The notes beneath the pieces are model-generated. The model made no database searches, had not been told where the DNA came from, and was given only the letters and a program-made list of their open reading frames with translations. Below are positions 5,043 to 5,250 of a DNA stretch of 5,250 bases, piece after piece. How positions within the stretch are numbered: position 1 is the stretch's first letter; every line of letters starts with the position of its first letter. This DNA comes from Pyrinomonadaceae bacterium (lineage in GTDB: Bacteria > Acidobacteriota > Blastocatellia > Pyrinomonadales > Pyrinomonadaceae): positions 1 through 5,250 of the forward strand of contig JACMLC010000721.1 of the NCBI GenBank assembly GCA_014379795.1. The letters are read 5' to 3'. The translations under genes and the position numbers were made by a program.

Positions 5043-5250
5043 TTGCCAGATAACGATGAGCGCGAGCCTTCGCCAAGCGCATCAAGTGTTCGACTTGCAA
5101 ATAGTGGTTTAGCTCAGACGTTTCCTCTGCCGATAGCCCTTCAGTCTTTTCTCGAAAGATTAAATCCGCGACTCGCGCTCTAGCTTCCTCAGACGGGCGA
5201 AAAGCAATGACATGCTGCGGGCTAGTCCCAGCCGCAATGAACTCAATCAC
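5035..5250 (-). CDS. Small helical protein paired with the HNH nuclease, cut at its start by the window edge
   Basis: Seventy-one residues are visible. The frame is open at the window edge with a GTG there, so the true start may lie outside. The sequence is charged and mostly helical: RPSEEARARVADLIFREKTE, then GLSAEETSELNHYLQVEHLM and RLAKARAHRYL. I recall similar short proteins directly upstream of small HNH genes in cyanobacteria and other phyla, but no function is known to me. There is no membrane segment and no cysteine pair. The 8-nt overlap with the HNH gene implies joint expression, and a role as binding partner, regulator or inhibitor of the nuclease is possible. Confidence 0.75.
   Translation of the reverse strand: MIEFIAAGTSPQHVIAFRPSEEARARVADLIFREKTEGLSAEETSELNHYLQVEHLMRLAKARAHRYLANE

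Overview
All recognisable genes lie on the minus strand, so the window reads biologically from right (5250) to left (1). It looks like a bacterial chromosome with a mosaic build. One GC-rich housekeeping-type gene, the selenocysteine elongation factor selB, sits among short accessory genes of visibly lower GC: restriction-like, toxin-antitoxin, acetyltransferase and four-helix-bundle genes. By hand count, bases 1141-1200 inside selB are about 73% GC, and bases 3001-3060 in the neighbouring membrane-protein gene are about 45%. The mix of SelB, an S23-like four-helix-bundle ORF with (GGTAAAA) repeats, an HNH gene with a small partner, and VapBC/BrnTA remnants would suit Acidobacteriota (Blastocatellia-like) or another soil or environmental phylum. 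That is an impression from gene content, not a proven assignment.

Layout from right to left. (a) 5250-4602: a small helical protein cut by the window edge overlaps an HNH endonuclease gene by 8 nt, forming a compact two-gene unit. (b) 4580-4196: a short ORF carrying what looks like only the C-terminal part of a BrnT toxin overlaps an intact brnA-type antitoxin gene. (c) 4125-3724: a GNAT-family acetyltransferase. (d) 3707-2666: a promoter with a perfect TATAAT and an overlapping palindrome, then an intact VapB-like antitoxin joined by TAATG to a vapC whose first half is fused in frame to an unrelated two-helix membrane protein. (e) 2555-639: complete selB. (f) 640-209: a 432-bp unit, bounded by perfect 32-bp inverted repeats, that encodes only a four-helix-bundle protein; its right end supplies two bases of the selB stop codon. 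(g) 208-1: mostly non-coding sequence, then a possible gene start (ATG at 30 with a good Shine-Dalgarno) running off the left edge.

Two points stand out. First, the TIR-bounded four-helix-bundle unit resembles the 23S rRNA intervening-sequence elements but lies outside rRNA, butted against the end of selB. Second, two different type II toxin-antitoxin loci within 1.2 kb both keep the antitoxin and lack much of the toxin: vapC has lost its C-terminal half and brnT its N-terminal half. The SelB protein implies that the host makes selenoproteins, but selA, selC and selD are not in the window.

No tRNA, rRNA, CRISPR array, transposase or integrase was found.
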